From Bradyrhizobium symbiodeficiens (GTDB taxonomy: Bacteria; Pseudomonadota; Alphaproteobacteria; Rhizobiales; Xanthobacteraceae): a stretch of 64,000 bases of DNA. A program made the position numbers and the translations under genes. Position 1 is the first letter of the stretch. Each line of letters begins with the position of its first letter. Below the pieces are notes generated by a model, which was given only the letters and a program-made list of their open reading frames with translations, searched no databases and was not told the origin of the DNA. The stretch spans positions 4,404,501 through 4,468,500 of the forward strand of contig NZ_CP029427.2 in assembly GCF_002266465.3 (NCBI RefSeq). The letters run 5' to 3'. Of the stretch, positions 45,042-52,666 are shown piece by piece.

Positions 45042-45884
45042 ATGAGTGATTTGCTGATCCGCAATCTGCGCCCCGAGGACATCTCCCTCGCCGTCGACTG
45101 GGCCGCGGCCGAAGGCTGGAATCCGGGCCTCTCGGATGCCGCCTGCTTTGCAATTCCCGACGCGCAAGGCTTCTTCGTCGGCGAGATCGATGGCGAGCCG
45201 GTCGCGACCGTCTCCTGCGTCAATTACGATGATCGCTTCGCCTTCCTCGGCTTCTACATCGTGCGGGCAGATCTTCGCGGCTCCGGCCACGGCCTGCGCA
45301 TCTGGAACGCGGCGATCGCCCACGCGGGCGCGCGGGTGATCGGGCTCGACGGCGTCGTGGCGCAGCAGGACAATTACAGGAAGTCGGGCTTCCAGCTCGC
45401 TTACGCCAACATCCGCTACGGCGGCATCGTAGCCGCGCCATTGAGGTCGCCCGCTGAAATCGTCGCGCTCGATACGATTCCGTTTGCGCTGGTGGAGGCC
45501 GACGATGCCACCGTCTTCCCGGCCCGGCGCAGCGCCTTCCTGCGCGCCTGGATCGGCACATCAGGGCATGTCGGCCGTGCGCTCGTGCGTGACGGCAGGC
45601 TCGCCGCATGGGGCGTGATCCGGCCCTGCCGGACCGGCCGCAAGATCGGCCCGCTCGTCGCCGACGATCGCGCAGCGGCGGAGGCGGTCGTTCAGGCTTT
45701 GCTGGCGAGCGCCGACGGCGGCGAAATCTTCCTCGACGTTCCCGCCGTCAATCGCGAGGCGATCGCGCTCGCGGAAGCGCTTGGCCTCAAGCCGGTGTTT
45801 GAGACGGCACGGATGTACACCGGAGCGATCCCGCCGTTGCGCATCGATCGCGTCTTCGGCGTGACCAGCTTCGAGCTCGGCTAA
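45042..45884 (+). CDS. GNAT-family acetyltransferase, double domain
   Basis: A 280-residue protein with an N-terminal GNAT fold (FLGFYIVRADLRGSGHGLRIW, the acetyl-CoA loop) and a second, divergent acetyltransferase-like half (ALVRDGRLAAWGVIRPCRTG) of the GNAT_acetyltr_2/DUF1248 type. The substrate is unknown. ATG 45042 is chosen because it opens the conserved MSDLLIRNLRPEDI. It ends 1 bp from a convergent gene. Confidence 0.85.
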   Translation: MSDLLIRNLRPEDISLAVDWAAAEGWNPGLSDAACFAIPDAQGFFVGEIDGEPVATVSCVNYDDRFAFLGFYIVRADLRGSGHGLRIWNAAIAHAGARVIGLDGVVAQQDNYRKSGFQLAYANIRYGGIVAAPLRSPAEIVALDTIPFALVEADDATVFPARRSAFLRAWIGTSGHVGRALVRDGRLAAWGVIRPCRTGRKIGPLVADDRAAAEAVVQALLASADGGEIFLDVPAVNREAIALAEALGLKPVFETARMYTGAIPPLRIDRVFGVTSFELG

Positions 45885-45885
45885 T

Positions 45886-46329
45886 TCAGTAGCAGCGCAT
45901 GATGTTGACGGTGTGCTCACTGCCGCCGCGGCCGGGCACCGTCACCTGCTCCGTCGGGCAGCTCGGCACATAGGGCCGGTCGGACGGCACGACGTTCGGC
46001 GGGAAGCGATGCGACCAGTCCCAGGGGACGTCATAGGTGTAGGTGTAGCGCACGTCGGTGGAGACAGGCTGCCCGGCATCGACGAAGGGCTGGCTGTAGC
46101 CGGCGCCGTCGTAGAACCCGCCGCCGCCCGGCCAGTAGACGAAGGGGCTATTCCGCCGGTGGAACCGGGCGCCCGGCCCGATCGGCGCACGCGCCATGGC
46201 GCCGGAAGGCGCAGCGGTCACCCCATGCGGCGCGCCGCCGCCGGCTCGGGCAAAACTGTCGTTGGGATGAAGGAGCAGCGCGGCTGCGCTGAGCGAGGCG
46301 AGCAAGGCCCCATGAATTTGATAGGTCAT
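45886..46329 (-). CDS. Exported protein, unknown
   Basis: A 147-residue secreted protein with a signal peptide (about 1-26, ending SFARA), a Gly/Pro-rich spacer and a Tyr-rich part (DVRYTYTYDVPWDWSHRFPP), ending in EHTVNIMRCY; the only Cys residues are CPTEQ and RCY near the end, which could form a disulfide. Not a family I recognise by name. Confidence 0.65.
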   Translation of the reverse strand: MTYQIHGALLASLSAAALLLHPNDSFARAGGGAPHGVTAAPSGAMARAPIGPGARFHRRNSPFVYWPGGGGFYDGAGYSQPFVDAGQPVSTDVRYTYTYDVPWDWSHRFPPNVVPSDRPYVPSCPTEQVTVPGRGGSEHTVNIMRCY

Positions 46330-46559
46330 GTTACGCACCAACTCGTTTGACTTAAGCGGATCGCGGCCCCCCCCGGGGCCACGCTAGGCCGGCCCGGCGC
46401 CCACCCGCAAACCTATAATTAATTATTGGTTAAGACACGGTCCTGGCGCGGGAACCGGTGCGACAAGAGCGCCCGGAATCGTCGGAAACGCGTCCCTCTT
46501 CATCACGCACACTTCATAACCAGGTGATTGGAGTTTGATCGCGTCGCCAGACGCCACCC

Positions 46560-46584
46560 GGAACGCTCCCGCAGTGCAACCGTT
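46560..46584 (+). promoter_or_regulatory. EcfG-type promoter
   Basis: GGAAC (46560-46564), 16 bp, CGTT (46581-46584): exact EcfG consensus. The ATG of the small exported protein follows 30 bp downstream. Confidence 0.65.
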
Positions 46585-46613
46585 GGCTCCCGACACAAGA
46601 AGGAGCAGCTCCA

Positions 46614-46895
46614 ATGCAAAACACGTCGAAACTCCTCGGTCTGATCACCGCATCCCTCATCGCCGGCACAGCGGCAGCCTCGGCGCAGGACTATGATTGG
46701 AACGGCCCGCGCATCGGCTGGGACCGCACGGCGCCTGCCTATGAACCGGTTCAACCGCGCGCCTATTATCCGGATGTTGTGGGACCCTATGGCGCGCTCA
46801 ACGGCACCAACCATCCGACCCCGAGCTCGACGCAGGGCGACGTCGGCCCTGACGGCAACAACAACGGCACGCTAACCGGCGCTTATCGCTGGTAA
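46614..46895 (+). CDS. Small exported protein with stress promoter
   Basis: A 93-residue protein with a signal peptide (about 1-24, ASAQDY) and a Tyr/Asn/Pro-rich mature part ending in DGNNNGTLTGAYRW. No family known to me. It has a strong ribosome site (AAGGAG) and an exact EcfG-type promoter right before it, so it should be made in the general stress response. It faces the curlin operon from the other side of a shared terminator. Confidence 0.72.
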   Translation: MQNTSKLLGLITASLIAGTAAASAQDYDWNGPRIGWDRTAPAYEPVQPRAYYPDVVGPYGALNGTNHPTPSSTQGDVGPDGNNNGTLTGAYRW

Positions 46896-46910
46896 GCACC
46901 GCCCGCGATC

Positions 46911-46941
46911 AGGCCCACCGTTCATCACGAACGGTGGGCCT
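46911..46941. terminator. Bidirectional terminator
   Basis: AGGCCCACCGTTC and GAACGGTGGGCCT form a perfect 13-bp stem with a 5-base loop, between two convergent genes. Confidence 0.75.
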
Positions 46942-46948
46942 TCACGCG

Positions 46949-47230
46949 TCAGCGTCCTTGCTGCTTGTGCAGCCAGTCGAGCATGTCCTGCGCGTTTCCA
47001 GTGCCCTGCGTCACGATGGCAGTGTTGCCGCCGCTTCGGCGGTAGACCGTCGTACGCCCGGGTTCCTTCTCGATTCTGACCTGGGCCTGCGCGGGATCAC
47101 CACTTTGCGTGATCACCGATGTGCCGTTCTCGTCCTGGACCACCGTGGTGTGACCGTCGGCAGCGCCCGCCGGCGCCGCCGCGATCACGCTCATGAGTCC
47201 TATTCCGGATGCGAGCAGGAGCAACTTCAT
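46949..47230 (-). CDS. Small exported protein of the curlin locus
   Basis: A 93-residue exported protein (signal peptide about 1-23) that ends the curlin-repeat operon, 12 bp after the preceding gene. Its mature part has degenerate curlin-like strands (HTTVVQDENGTSVITQSGD and NTAIVTQGTGNAQ) but is followed by a charged RIEKEPGRTTVYRRSG segment and a helical tail (MLDWLHKQQGR). It may cap, nucleate or chaperone the fibre-forming subunits. Confidence 0.65.
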   Translation of the reverse strand: MKLLLLASGIGLMSVIAAAPAGAADGHTTVVQDENGTSVITQSGDPAQAQVRIEKEPGRTTVYRRSGGNTAIVTQGTGNAQDMLDWLHKQQGR

Positions 47231-47242
47231 GTCTCACCTCCA

Positions 47243-47704
47243 TCAGCGGCCGAACTGAAAGATCGCCAGCCAGTTGAAACGCCCGAACTGTCTCACCGCT
47301 CCACTGTTCATGTCGCCGACCTGAAGCAGGAGCGCGTTGGTGGAATTGCCGATCTGGGTGATGTCGGCGGTATTGCTCACACCTGACTGGCCGATGATCG
47401 CATTGGTGGTGCCGCCCACCTGGATCACATTGGCATAGTTGCGCGTGCCGTTCTGGATGATGGTCGCATCCACCGTCCCGGTCCCGCCGATCTGGATCAC
47501 CCGCGCGATGTTGATGCGGCTGCTCTCCTCGATCGTCACAGGCTGAACATTGTCGCCGAACTGCACGACCGTCTCGATGCTGACGTTCCGGTTGGTCACG
47601 CTGCGCTGGACCGAGCCGGCCGACGCCGGCGTCGCCGTGCAGGCGGCGGCCAACAACGCTGCCACGGCCGGAACCCGCTTCAAGATCTCTCTGCCACGCC
47701 GCAT
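47243..47704 (-). CDS. Curlin-repeat protein A
   Basis: A 153-residue exported protein with signal peptide (about 1-29) and several imperfect curlin repeats, each a beta strand plus turn with internal Gln and Asn (VIQIGGTGTVDATIIQNG, VIQVGGTTNAIIGQSG, DITQIGNSTNALLLQVG). The N-terminal part before the repeats (RSVTNRNVSIETVVQFGD) is non-repetitive. It resembles CsgA/CsgB-like amyloid subunits, but no other csg genes are present. It ends FNWLAIFQFGR. Confidence 0.75.
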   Translation of the reverse strand: MRRGREILKRVPAVAALLAAACTATPASAGSVQRSVTNRNVSIETVVQFGDNVQPVTIEESSRINIARVIQIGGTGTVDATIIQNGTRNYANVIQVGGTTNAIIGQSGVSNTADITQIGNSTNALLLQVGDMNSGAVRQFGRFNWLAIFQFGR

Positions 47705-47749
47705 CGCGCTTCCCCGCTGATTCCCGACGACGATGAGTTCGCTCGCGGC

Positions 47750-48160
47750 TTACGGGCCGGTCTGCATGATCGTCGACGCGTTAACCGTGCCGAATTGCGC
47801 CACCGTGCCGGCATTCATCGTGCCTAGCTGCGATATCAGGCTGGACGCCGACTGGCCGATCTGACCGACATAGGCGAGATTGTTCGCTCCCGTCTGCCCG
47901 ATTGATGCGGAATTCGTTCCGCCGAATTGCAGGACGCCCGTCGCATTGTTGGTACCGTTCTGCGTCACGGTCGCGCTGGTGCTGCCGCCGATCATGAACA
48001 CGCCCGCCATGTTGAGCTGGCTACTCTGGTTCAGCACGACCGGCGGACCGCCGATCGAGACGATGGTCCTGATGTCGGCGGTCTGGGCACCGGCCGCCCC
48101 GGCGCCGACCGAGCACAGAGCGAGCATGACGGCGCCCGCGCATCCCGAAGAATATTTCAT
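47750..48160 (-). CDS. Curlin-repeat protein B
   Basis: A 136-residue exported protein with signal peptide (about 1-25) and about seven short curlin-like units (ATVTQNGTNNATGVLQFG, SIGQTGANNLAYVGQIG, LISQLGTMNAGTVAQFG). The Gln-X-Gly-X-X-Asn spacing is that of amyloid curli subunits. It lies 45 bp before protein A and 26 bp after protein C, in one operon. Confidence 0.78.
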   Translation of the reverse strand: MKYSSGCAGAVMLALCSVGAGAAGAQTADIRTIVSIGGPPVVLNQSSQLNMAGVFMIGGSTSATVTQNGTNNATGVLQFGGTNSASIGQTGANNLAYVGQIGQSASSLISQLGTMNAGTVAQFGTVNASTIMQTGP

Positions 48161-48186
48161 GACATGCCTCATTACGTCGCGCCTGC

Positions 48187-48579
48187 CTACGGCGCCTGCT
48201 GCAGAATGGTCGAGCCATTCAGGATTCCGAGCTGGCCGACGCCGGCCGTGTTGTTCGCTCCGATCTGACCGATCAGGCTCGAGTTGGAGCCACCGACCTG
48301 GCCGGCGAGCGCCATATTGATCGCCGTCGCGGTCGTGCCGCCCTGCCCGATCACCGAATTGTTGACGGTGAGAAGCGAGCCGGACTGCAACGTCGTCGCG
48401 GTATTGGTCGCGCCGAACTGCAGGGTCGTGGCGGTGTTGCTGGTGCCGCCGCTCTGCGAAATGAACGAAGTGTTGGTGGTTCCGAATTGCAGCACGCTGG
48501 CGCTGTTGCCGGCCTGTGCATCGGCAGCCGTCAGCGCACAGAGCGCCGCGGCGGTTGCAATGAAATAGGTGATCCGCAT
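48187..48579 (-). CDS. Curlin-repeat protein C
   Basis: A 130-residue exported protein with signal peptide (about 1-23, DAQAG) and repeated units of the curlin kind (VLQFGTTNTSFISQSG, TTLQFGATNTATTLQSG, LIGQIGANNTAGVGQLG). GGAGGAAATG precedes the ATG at 48579. It is the first gene of the polycistronic set C-B-A-small, or follows protein D after a terminator. Confidence 0.8.
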   Translation of the reverse strand: MRITYFIATAAALCALTAADAQAGNSASVLQFGTTNTSFISQSGGTSNTATTLQFGATNTATTLQSGSLLTVNNSVIGQGGTTATAINMALAGQVGGSNSSLIGQIGANNTAGVGQLGILNGSTILQQAP

Positions 48580-48652
48580 GTCATTTCCTCCGCGAGAAGA
48601 AGCGAGCCGTCGCAATTGATCGGCCGGCCGGTTGCGGTACTTCGAGAACGGT

Positions 48653-48680
48653 CCGGACGCACCGTGTCAGGTGCGTCCGG
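48653..48680. terminator. Terminator between curlin genes D and C
   Basis: CCGGACGCACC and GGTGCGTCCGG, a perfect 11-bp stem with a 6-base loop, 16 bp beyond the gene D stop on the minus strand. It makes gene D partly or wholly monocistronic. Confidence 0.65.
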
Positions 48681-48696
48681 CCGAACGATACGTGCC

Positions 48697-49098
48697 TCAG
48701 TGCGCCGTCTGCGTGACGGTGCTGCCGTTGGTGCCGAACACGCTGAGCTGACCGACGCCGGCCGCGTTGTTCTGCAGCACGGCAGGCCCGAACGAGTCCT
48801 GGGTGATCCCGCTGGAGTTGTTGCCGAACGCCACCTGGCCGGTGCTCGCCGAGTTCTGCACGCCGATCTGGGTCACGGTGCTGCCATTGTTCAGCGAGGC
48901 CGAGCTGGTGCCCTGCATCGTGGTCGCGGAGTTCACGAGGCCGAGCTGGCTGGTCGATGAGCTCGAATTGGTGAAACCGTTCTGGGTGACGCTGGAGCCG
49001 TTCACGAGACCGACCTGCACCGTGGTCGAGGTGTTGGCGGCCTGCGCTGCGGAGGACAGGGCGAACAATGCAACGGAAGCAAAAAACAATTTGCGCAT
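48697..49098 (-). CDS. Curlin-repeat protein D
   Basis: A 133-residue exported protein with signal peptide (about 1-20, SSAAQAA) and curlin-like units rich in Ser, Asn and Gln (TTVQVGLVNGSSVTQNG, STSQLGLVNSATTMQG, TVTQIGVQNSASTGQ). It is the most divergent and the first gene after the response regulator, and is separated from protein C by a terminator. An inverted repeat AAAGTTGTC/GACAACTTT lies 20-81 bp before its start. Confidence 0.78.
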   Translation of the reverse strand: MRKLFFASVALFALSSAAQAANTSTTVQVGLVNGSSVTQNGFTNSSSSTSQLGLVNSATTMQGTSSASLNNGSTVTQIGVQNSASTGQVAFGNNSSGITQDSFGPAVLQNNAAGVGQLSVFGTNGSTVTQTAH

Positions 49099-49117
49099 GG
49101 AGAATCCCTTTCTGGCA

Positions 49118-49179
49118 AAAGTTGTCTGACTAAGTTCGGATGCCGTCTTGGAAGAGCCCGACATCGTAGGGACAACTTT
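49118..49179. promoter_or_regulatory. Inverted repeat before curlin gene D
   Basis: AAAGTTGTC (49118-49126) and GACAACTTT (49171-49179), 9-bp perfect arms 44 bp apart, upstream of curlin D on the minus strand. Could bind the response regulator or the LuxR-like protein, or form a cruciform. Confidence 0.4.
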
Positions 49180-49277
49180 GAACCGATCCCGGCCTGCGCG
49201 ACAGACTGCAGTTCATGCTAAGCGGTACGGACTAGACGTTGCGAGAAATGCCGGCACATGAAAGTTCGGGAGCAGCG

Positions 49278-49925
49278 CTATCCCGCACCGGCTCGCGTCG
49301 TCTCCGTTTCGCGCCCCATGCTGTCGATCAGCCGCACCACCTCGATCGGCGTGCGCAGCTCCAGCTTTCGCATCATCCTGGCGCGATGCACCTTCGCCGT
49401 CACTTCGCTGACGCCAAGTCGCGCCGCGATCTGCTTGGCGACGAGCCCTTCGGCCATCAGCAGCATGATCTCGCGCTCTCTCGCCGTCAGCGTCTCGACT
49501 CGCTGGCGGGCTTCACGCACCGTATCTTCGCGCTCCAGCCGCCTGCGGTCGCGCTCGATGCCATGCCTGATCGCGTCGAGGATCTCCTGCTCCCGGAAGG
49601 GTTTTGGCAGAAACTCGACCGCGCCGCGCTTCATGGCTTCGACCGAGACGCGGACGTCTGAATGACCGCTGATGAAGACGATAGGGATGGGCACGCCCGT
49701 GTCGGCGAGCCGGCGCTGCAGCTCGAGGCCGGTCGGCGACGTCCCGGGAAAGCGGACGTCGAGCACGAGGCAGGATGGCCCGCCGGAAATGTTCTCCGTG
49801 AGAAACTCGTCCGTCGACGCAAACAGCTTCACCTGATGACCGGTCTCCTCGCAGAGACTTCCGATCGCGGTTCGGATCTGGACTTGGTCATCAACGACAT
49901 AGACTGTGGCTTGACCTGAACTCAT
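49278..49925 (-). CDS. FixJ-like response regulator
   Basis: A 215-residue response regulator: receiver (VYVVDDQVQIRTAI, acceptor Asp in LVLDVRFPGTSPTGLEL, conserved Lys in EFLPKPFREQEI) and LuxR-type HTH (LTAREREIMLLMAEGLVAKQIAARLGVSEVTAKVHRARMM region). It shows the FixJ/NodW pattern. No kinase gene is adjacent. It is codirectional with, and 180 bp from, the curlin genes, so it is a natural candidate activator. Confidence 0.9.
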   Translation of the reverse strand: MSSGQATVYVVDDQVQIRTAIGSLCEETGHQVKLFASTDEFLTENISGGPSCLVLDVRFPGTSPTGLELQRRLADTGVPIPIVFISGHSDVRVSVEAMKRGAVEFLPKPFREQEILDAIRHGIERDRRRLEREDTVREARQRVETLTAREREIMLLMAEGLVAKQIAARLGVSEVTAKVHRARMMRKLELRTPIEVVRLIDSMGRETETTRAGAG

Positions 49926-50516
49926 GGGCAACGGCCTCCCCGGCTTGGGGCTCGATGGAAAAGCAACGAGCCGTCCAATCTTCTTGCAAGCGTGATCAAG
50001 GTGCTTCGATGGAATCGCGGAGATCGAACGTGGCGCCGCGCGACGCCGGTTCGACCTCATAGAGCCAACACACGCTGGAGACGAGTGAAGGCGTTCACAT
50101 ATCGGGCTTCGTGATTGAAAGGATGCGGTCGCGCCGCCGGCGGGACCGCGGCGGACTGTTATCGAGAGTGCGGCATTCCTGAGTCGTGATATCGCCGGCT
50201 GGGTCATGGCATCGCCACCCATCCACAGTCTCGAACGTCGGCAAGTGGCCGCTTTCGGCCAGACCATACGGGACGTTCGATCGGCCTATCGAGTTCGATA
50301 CCGCGCGCCTCACATCGATACGCCCGGCATGCATTGTCTTCAAATCACGAATAGTAGCACTACGCGAGCTTTACTTTTTAATCATGGCGCGCGCCCGACC
50401 GTCGCCCCGGCAGCGGCGACATACTGACGATCGATATTGCTTTGGTGGATTTACAACCATAGCGCGATCTTTATCCGTGCCGCCAGCGAAGCCATTTCAA
50501 GAGGCGGGTTTTTGAT
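49926..50516. other. Gene-free stretch
   Basis: About 590 bp between the divergent response regulator and exporter operons. No convincing gene, repeat or RNA is seen. It is somewhat lower in GC near 50340-50470 and must hold promoters for both operons, but I cannot place them. Confidence 0.4.
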
Positions 50517-51944
50517 ATGCGATTTGTACCAATTATTGCCTTGCTCGGAACTGCATGCAGCCTCGCCGCGGTCTACAGCGCTGGGCCGGCCGTCATCGGC
50601 GCGGCCGGCAGCGCTGCGGACAGGGCGTCGCACGCCCTGGAATCGGCCAGGCGCCTGCTCGTGCCCGCCGGGCGCGAAGTCCCGACTTTCGGGTCGGATG
50701 CGCCAGTATTCCGCTACGCCGCGATCCAGCGCGGCAGCATCGAGCAGACCGTCACCGTCACCGGCGCCCTGCAGCCGGTCAAGACGATCGAGGTCGGCTC
50801 CCAACTGTCCGGGCAGCTCGCCCGGGTCTATGTCGATTTCAACGACACCGTCGCCAAGGACCAGCCGCTCGCCTTGATCGATCCGCGCAGCTTTGCGGCG
50901 AAGGTCGACGAAGCCACGGCCTCCCTCGCCGTCGCCAATTCCCTGGTCGACATCGCCAGGGCCAAGCTCGATCGCGCACGGATCGACCTGCAGAACGCCC
51001 GGGGCAACCGCGACGTGCTCGCCGCCAAGGTCGAGAGCGCCCAGGCAGTCAAAAGCTCGGCGCATAAGACCCTGCAGCGCAAGCTGGCGCTGCAGGCGCA
51101 AAACGTGGTGGCGACGACGGCGGTCGACGACGCGCAGACCGAGTTCACCGCCCGCACGGCCCAGGAGCGCGAGGCCGAGGTCCTGATGTCCCTCAACTCC
51201 TATTCGGTGGAAGGCGCGCAGGCCGACGTCCGCCGCATCGAGGCGGAGCTGCAGCAGGCCCGCATGGCGGTGCCGGAAAAAGCGGCCGTTCTCGCTGCAG
51301 CCCAGGCCGATCTCGACCGCACCGTGATCCGCTCGCCGATCGACGGCGTCGTAGTCGGCCGGTTCGTCAACGAGGGCCAGACACTCGCGGTCGGACTGGA
51401 ATCGCGCACCACCTTCGTGGTCGCCCACCGCCTGGAGGACATGGAGATCCACGCGCAAGTCGACGAGGCCGATATCGGCCGCATCGTCGCCGGTCAGCGC
51501 GCGCATTTCACCGTCGACTCCTACCCGGACCGCCGCTTCGAGGCGGTGGTGCGGCAGGTGCGCAAGGCACCGCAGACCCAGCAGCACGTCGTTACCTACA
51601 CCGTGGTCCTGGCGACTTCCAATCTGGACGGCGCGCTGCTCCCCGGAATGACCGCCCTGGTGAAGATCGTGATCGAGCGGCAGGACGACGTTCTGAAGGT
51701 GCCGCTCGCCGCGCTGCGCTTCCAGCCCTCCGGCACTCGGCCGGAACCGGCCGGCACGCACAGCGGCGTGTGGGTGCGCACTGCCAGCGGCTCGCTCCAG
51801 CGCATCGCCGTGACGGTCGGCGCAGCCGGTACCGAGCAAGTCGCGCTCAAGGCCGGAGATCTCGACGAGGGCAGCCAGGTGGCCGTCGGCCAGGCCATTC
51901 GTCCGGCGGGCTTTGAAATTCTCGGAATCAGGTTCGGATCATGA
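50517..51944 (+). CDS. MacA/HlyD-type membrane fusion protein
   Basis: A 475-residue periplasmic adaptor anchored by an N-terminal signal segment. Order: lipoyl-like half (EVGSQLSGQLARVYVDFNDTV), long coiled-coil hairpin (about 150-280, with a repeated AxVESAQAVKSS and EAELQQARMAVPEKAAVLAAAQADL pattern), second lipoyl half (IRSPIDGVVVGRFVNEGQTL) and beta-barrel domains. It overlaps the ATPase gene (ATGA) and works with it as a MacAB-type tripartite exporter; the outer-membrane partner is elsewhere. Confidence 0.9.
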   Translation: MRFVPIIALLGTACSLAAVYSAGPAVIGAAGSAADRASHALESARRLLVPAGREVPTFGSDAPVFRYAAIQRGSIEQTVTVTGALQPVKTIEVGSQLSGQLARVYVDFNDTVAKDQPLALIDPRSFAAKVDEATASLAVANSLVDIARAKLDRARIDLQNARGNRDVLAAKVESAQAVKSSAHKTLQRKLALQAQNVVATTAVDDAQTEFTARTAQEREAEVLMSLNSYSVEGAQADVRRIEAELQQARMAVPEKAAVLAAAQADLDRTVIRSPIDGVVVGRFVNEGQTLAVGLESRTTFVVAHRLEDMEIHAQVDEADIGRIVAGQRAHFTVDSYPDRRFEAVVRQVRKAPQTQQHVVTYTVVLATSNLDGALLPGMTALVKIVIERQDDVLKVPLAALRFQPSGTRPEPAGTHSGVWVRTASGSLQRIAVTVGAAGTEQVALKAGDLDEGSQVAVGQAIRPAGFEILGIRFGS

Positions 51945-52666
51945 GCGCCTCCCCGCCCCTCATCAGCCTCCGCTCGGTCAGCAGAACCTACCGCACCGAC
52001 GGGATTGCGGTGACCGCGGTGCGCAATGTCAGCTTCGACATCGCGCAAGGCGAGATCGCGGCCGTGATGGGGCCGTCCGGCTCCGGCAAATCGACACTGA
52101 TGAACATGATCGGGCTGCTCGACCTGCCGAGCGAGGGCGCCGTCTATCTCGAGGGCGCGGACGTCGCCGGTCTCTCGGAGGACCGACGGTCGTCCTTGCG
52201 GGCCCGCAGCATCGGCTTCGTGTTCCAATCCTACAATCTGCTCGCGCGTCACGATGCGATCGAGAACGTCGCGCTACCGCTGGTCTATTGCGGCGTAGGT
52301 CGCAGGGAACGCCTGGCGCGCGCCGAAGAGAGCCTTCAGGCCGTCGGCATGCTGCACCGGGCCCATCACTTCCCGCGGCAGCTCTCCGGCGGCGAACAGC
52401 AGCGCGTCGCGATTGCGCGCGCACTGATCGCCTCCCCGCTGATCGTGCTCGCTGACGAGCCGACCGGTGCGCTCGACAGCCGGACCGGCGCCGAGATCCT
52501 GGCGCTGTTCGCAGCGCTCAACCGGACTGGCCAGACCATCGTGATGATCACGCATGATCCCGGCATCGCGACGCAGTGCCGCCGCACCATCCGCCTGCAT
52601 GACGGCGAGCTCGTCGCCGACGAAAAGCAGGCCACGATCCTGCCGAAGCGGAGCGCCGCGCCATGA
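51941..52666 (+). CDS. MacB-type ABC transporter ATPase
   Basis: A 241-residue ABC ATPase of the LolD/MacB branch. Walker A GPSGSGKST, Q-loop FVFQSYNLL, signature LSGGEQQRVAIARAL, Walker B LIVLADEPTGALD and the switch His in MITHDPG are all present. The ATPase and permease are separate polypeptides here, unlike E. coli MacB. Translationally coupled to both neighbours. Confidence 0.95.
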   Translation: MSASPPLISLRSVSRTYRTDGIAVTAVRNVSFDIAQGEIAAVMGPSGSGKSTLMNMIGLLDLPSEGAVYLEGADVAGLSEDRRSSLRARSIGFVFQSYNLLARHDAIENVALPLVYCGVGRRERLARAEESLQAVGMLHRAHHFPRQLSGGEQQRVAIARALIASPLIVLADEPTGALDSRTGAEILALFAALNRTGQTIVMITHDPGIATQCRRTIRLHDGELVADEKQATILPKRSAAP

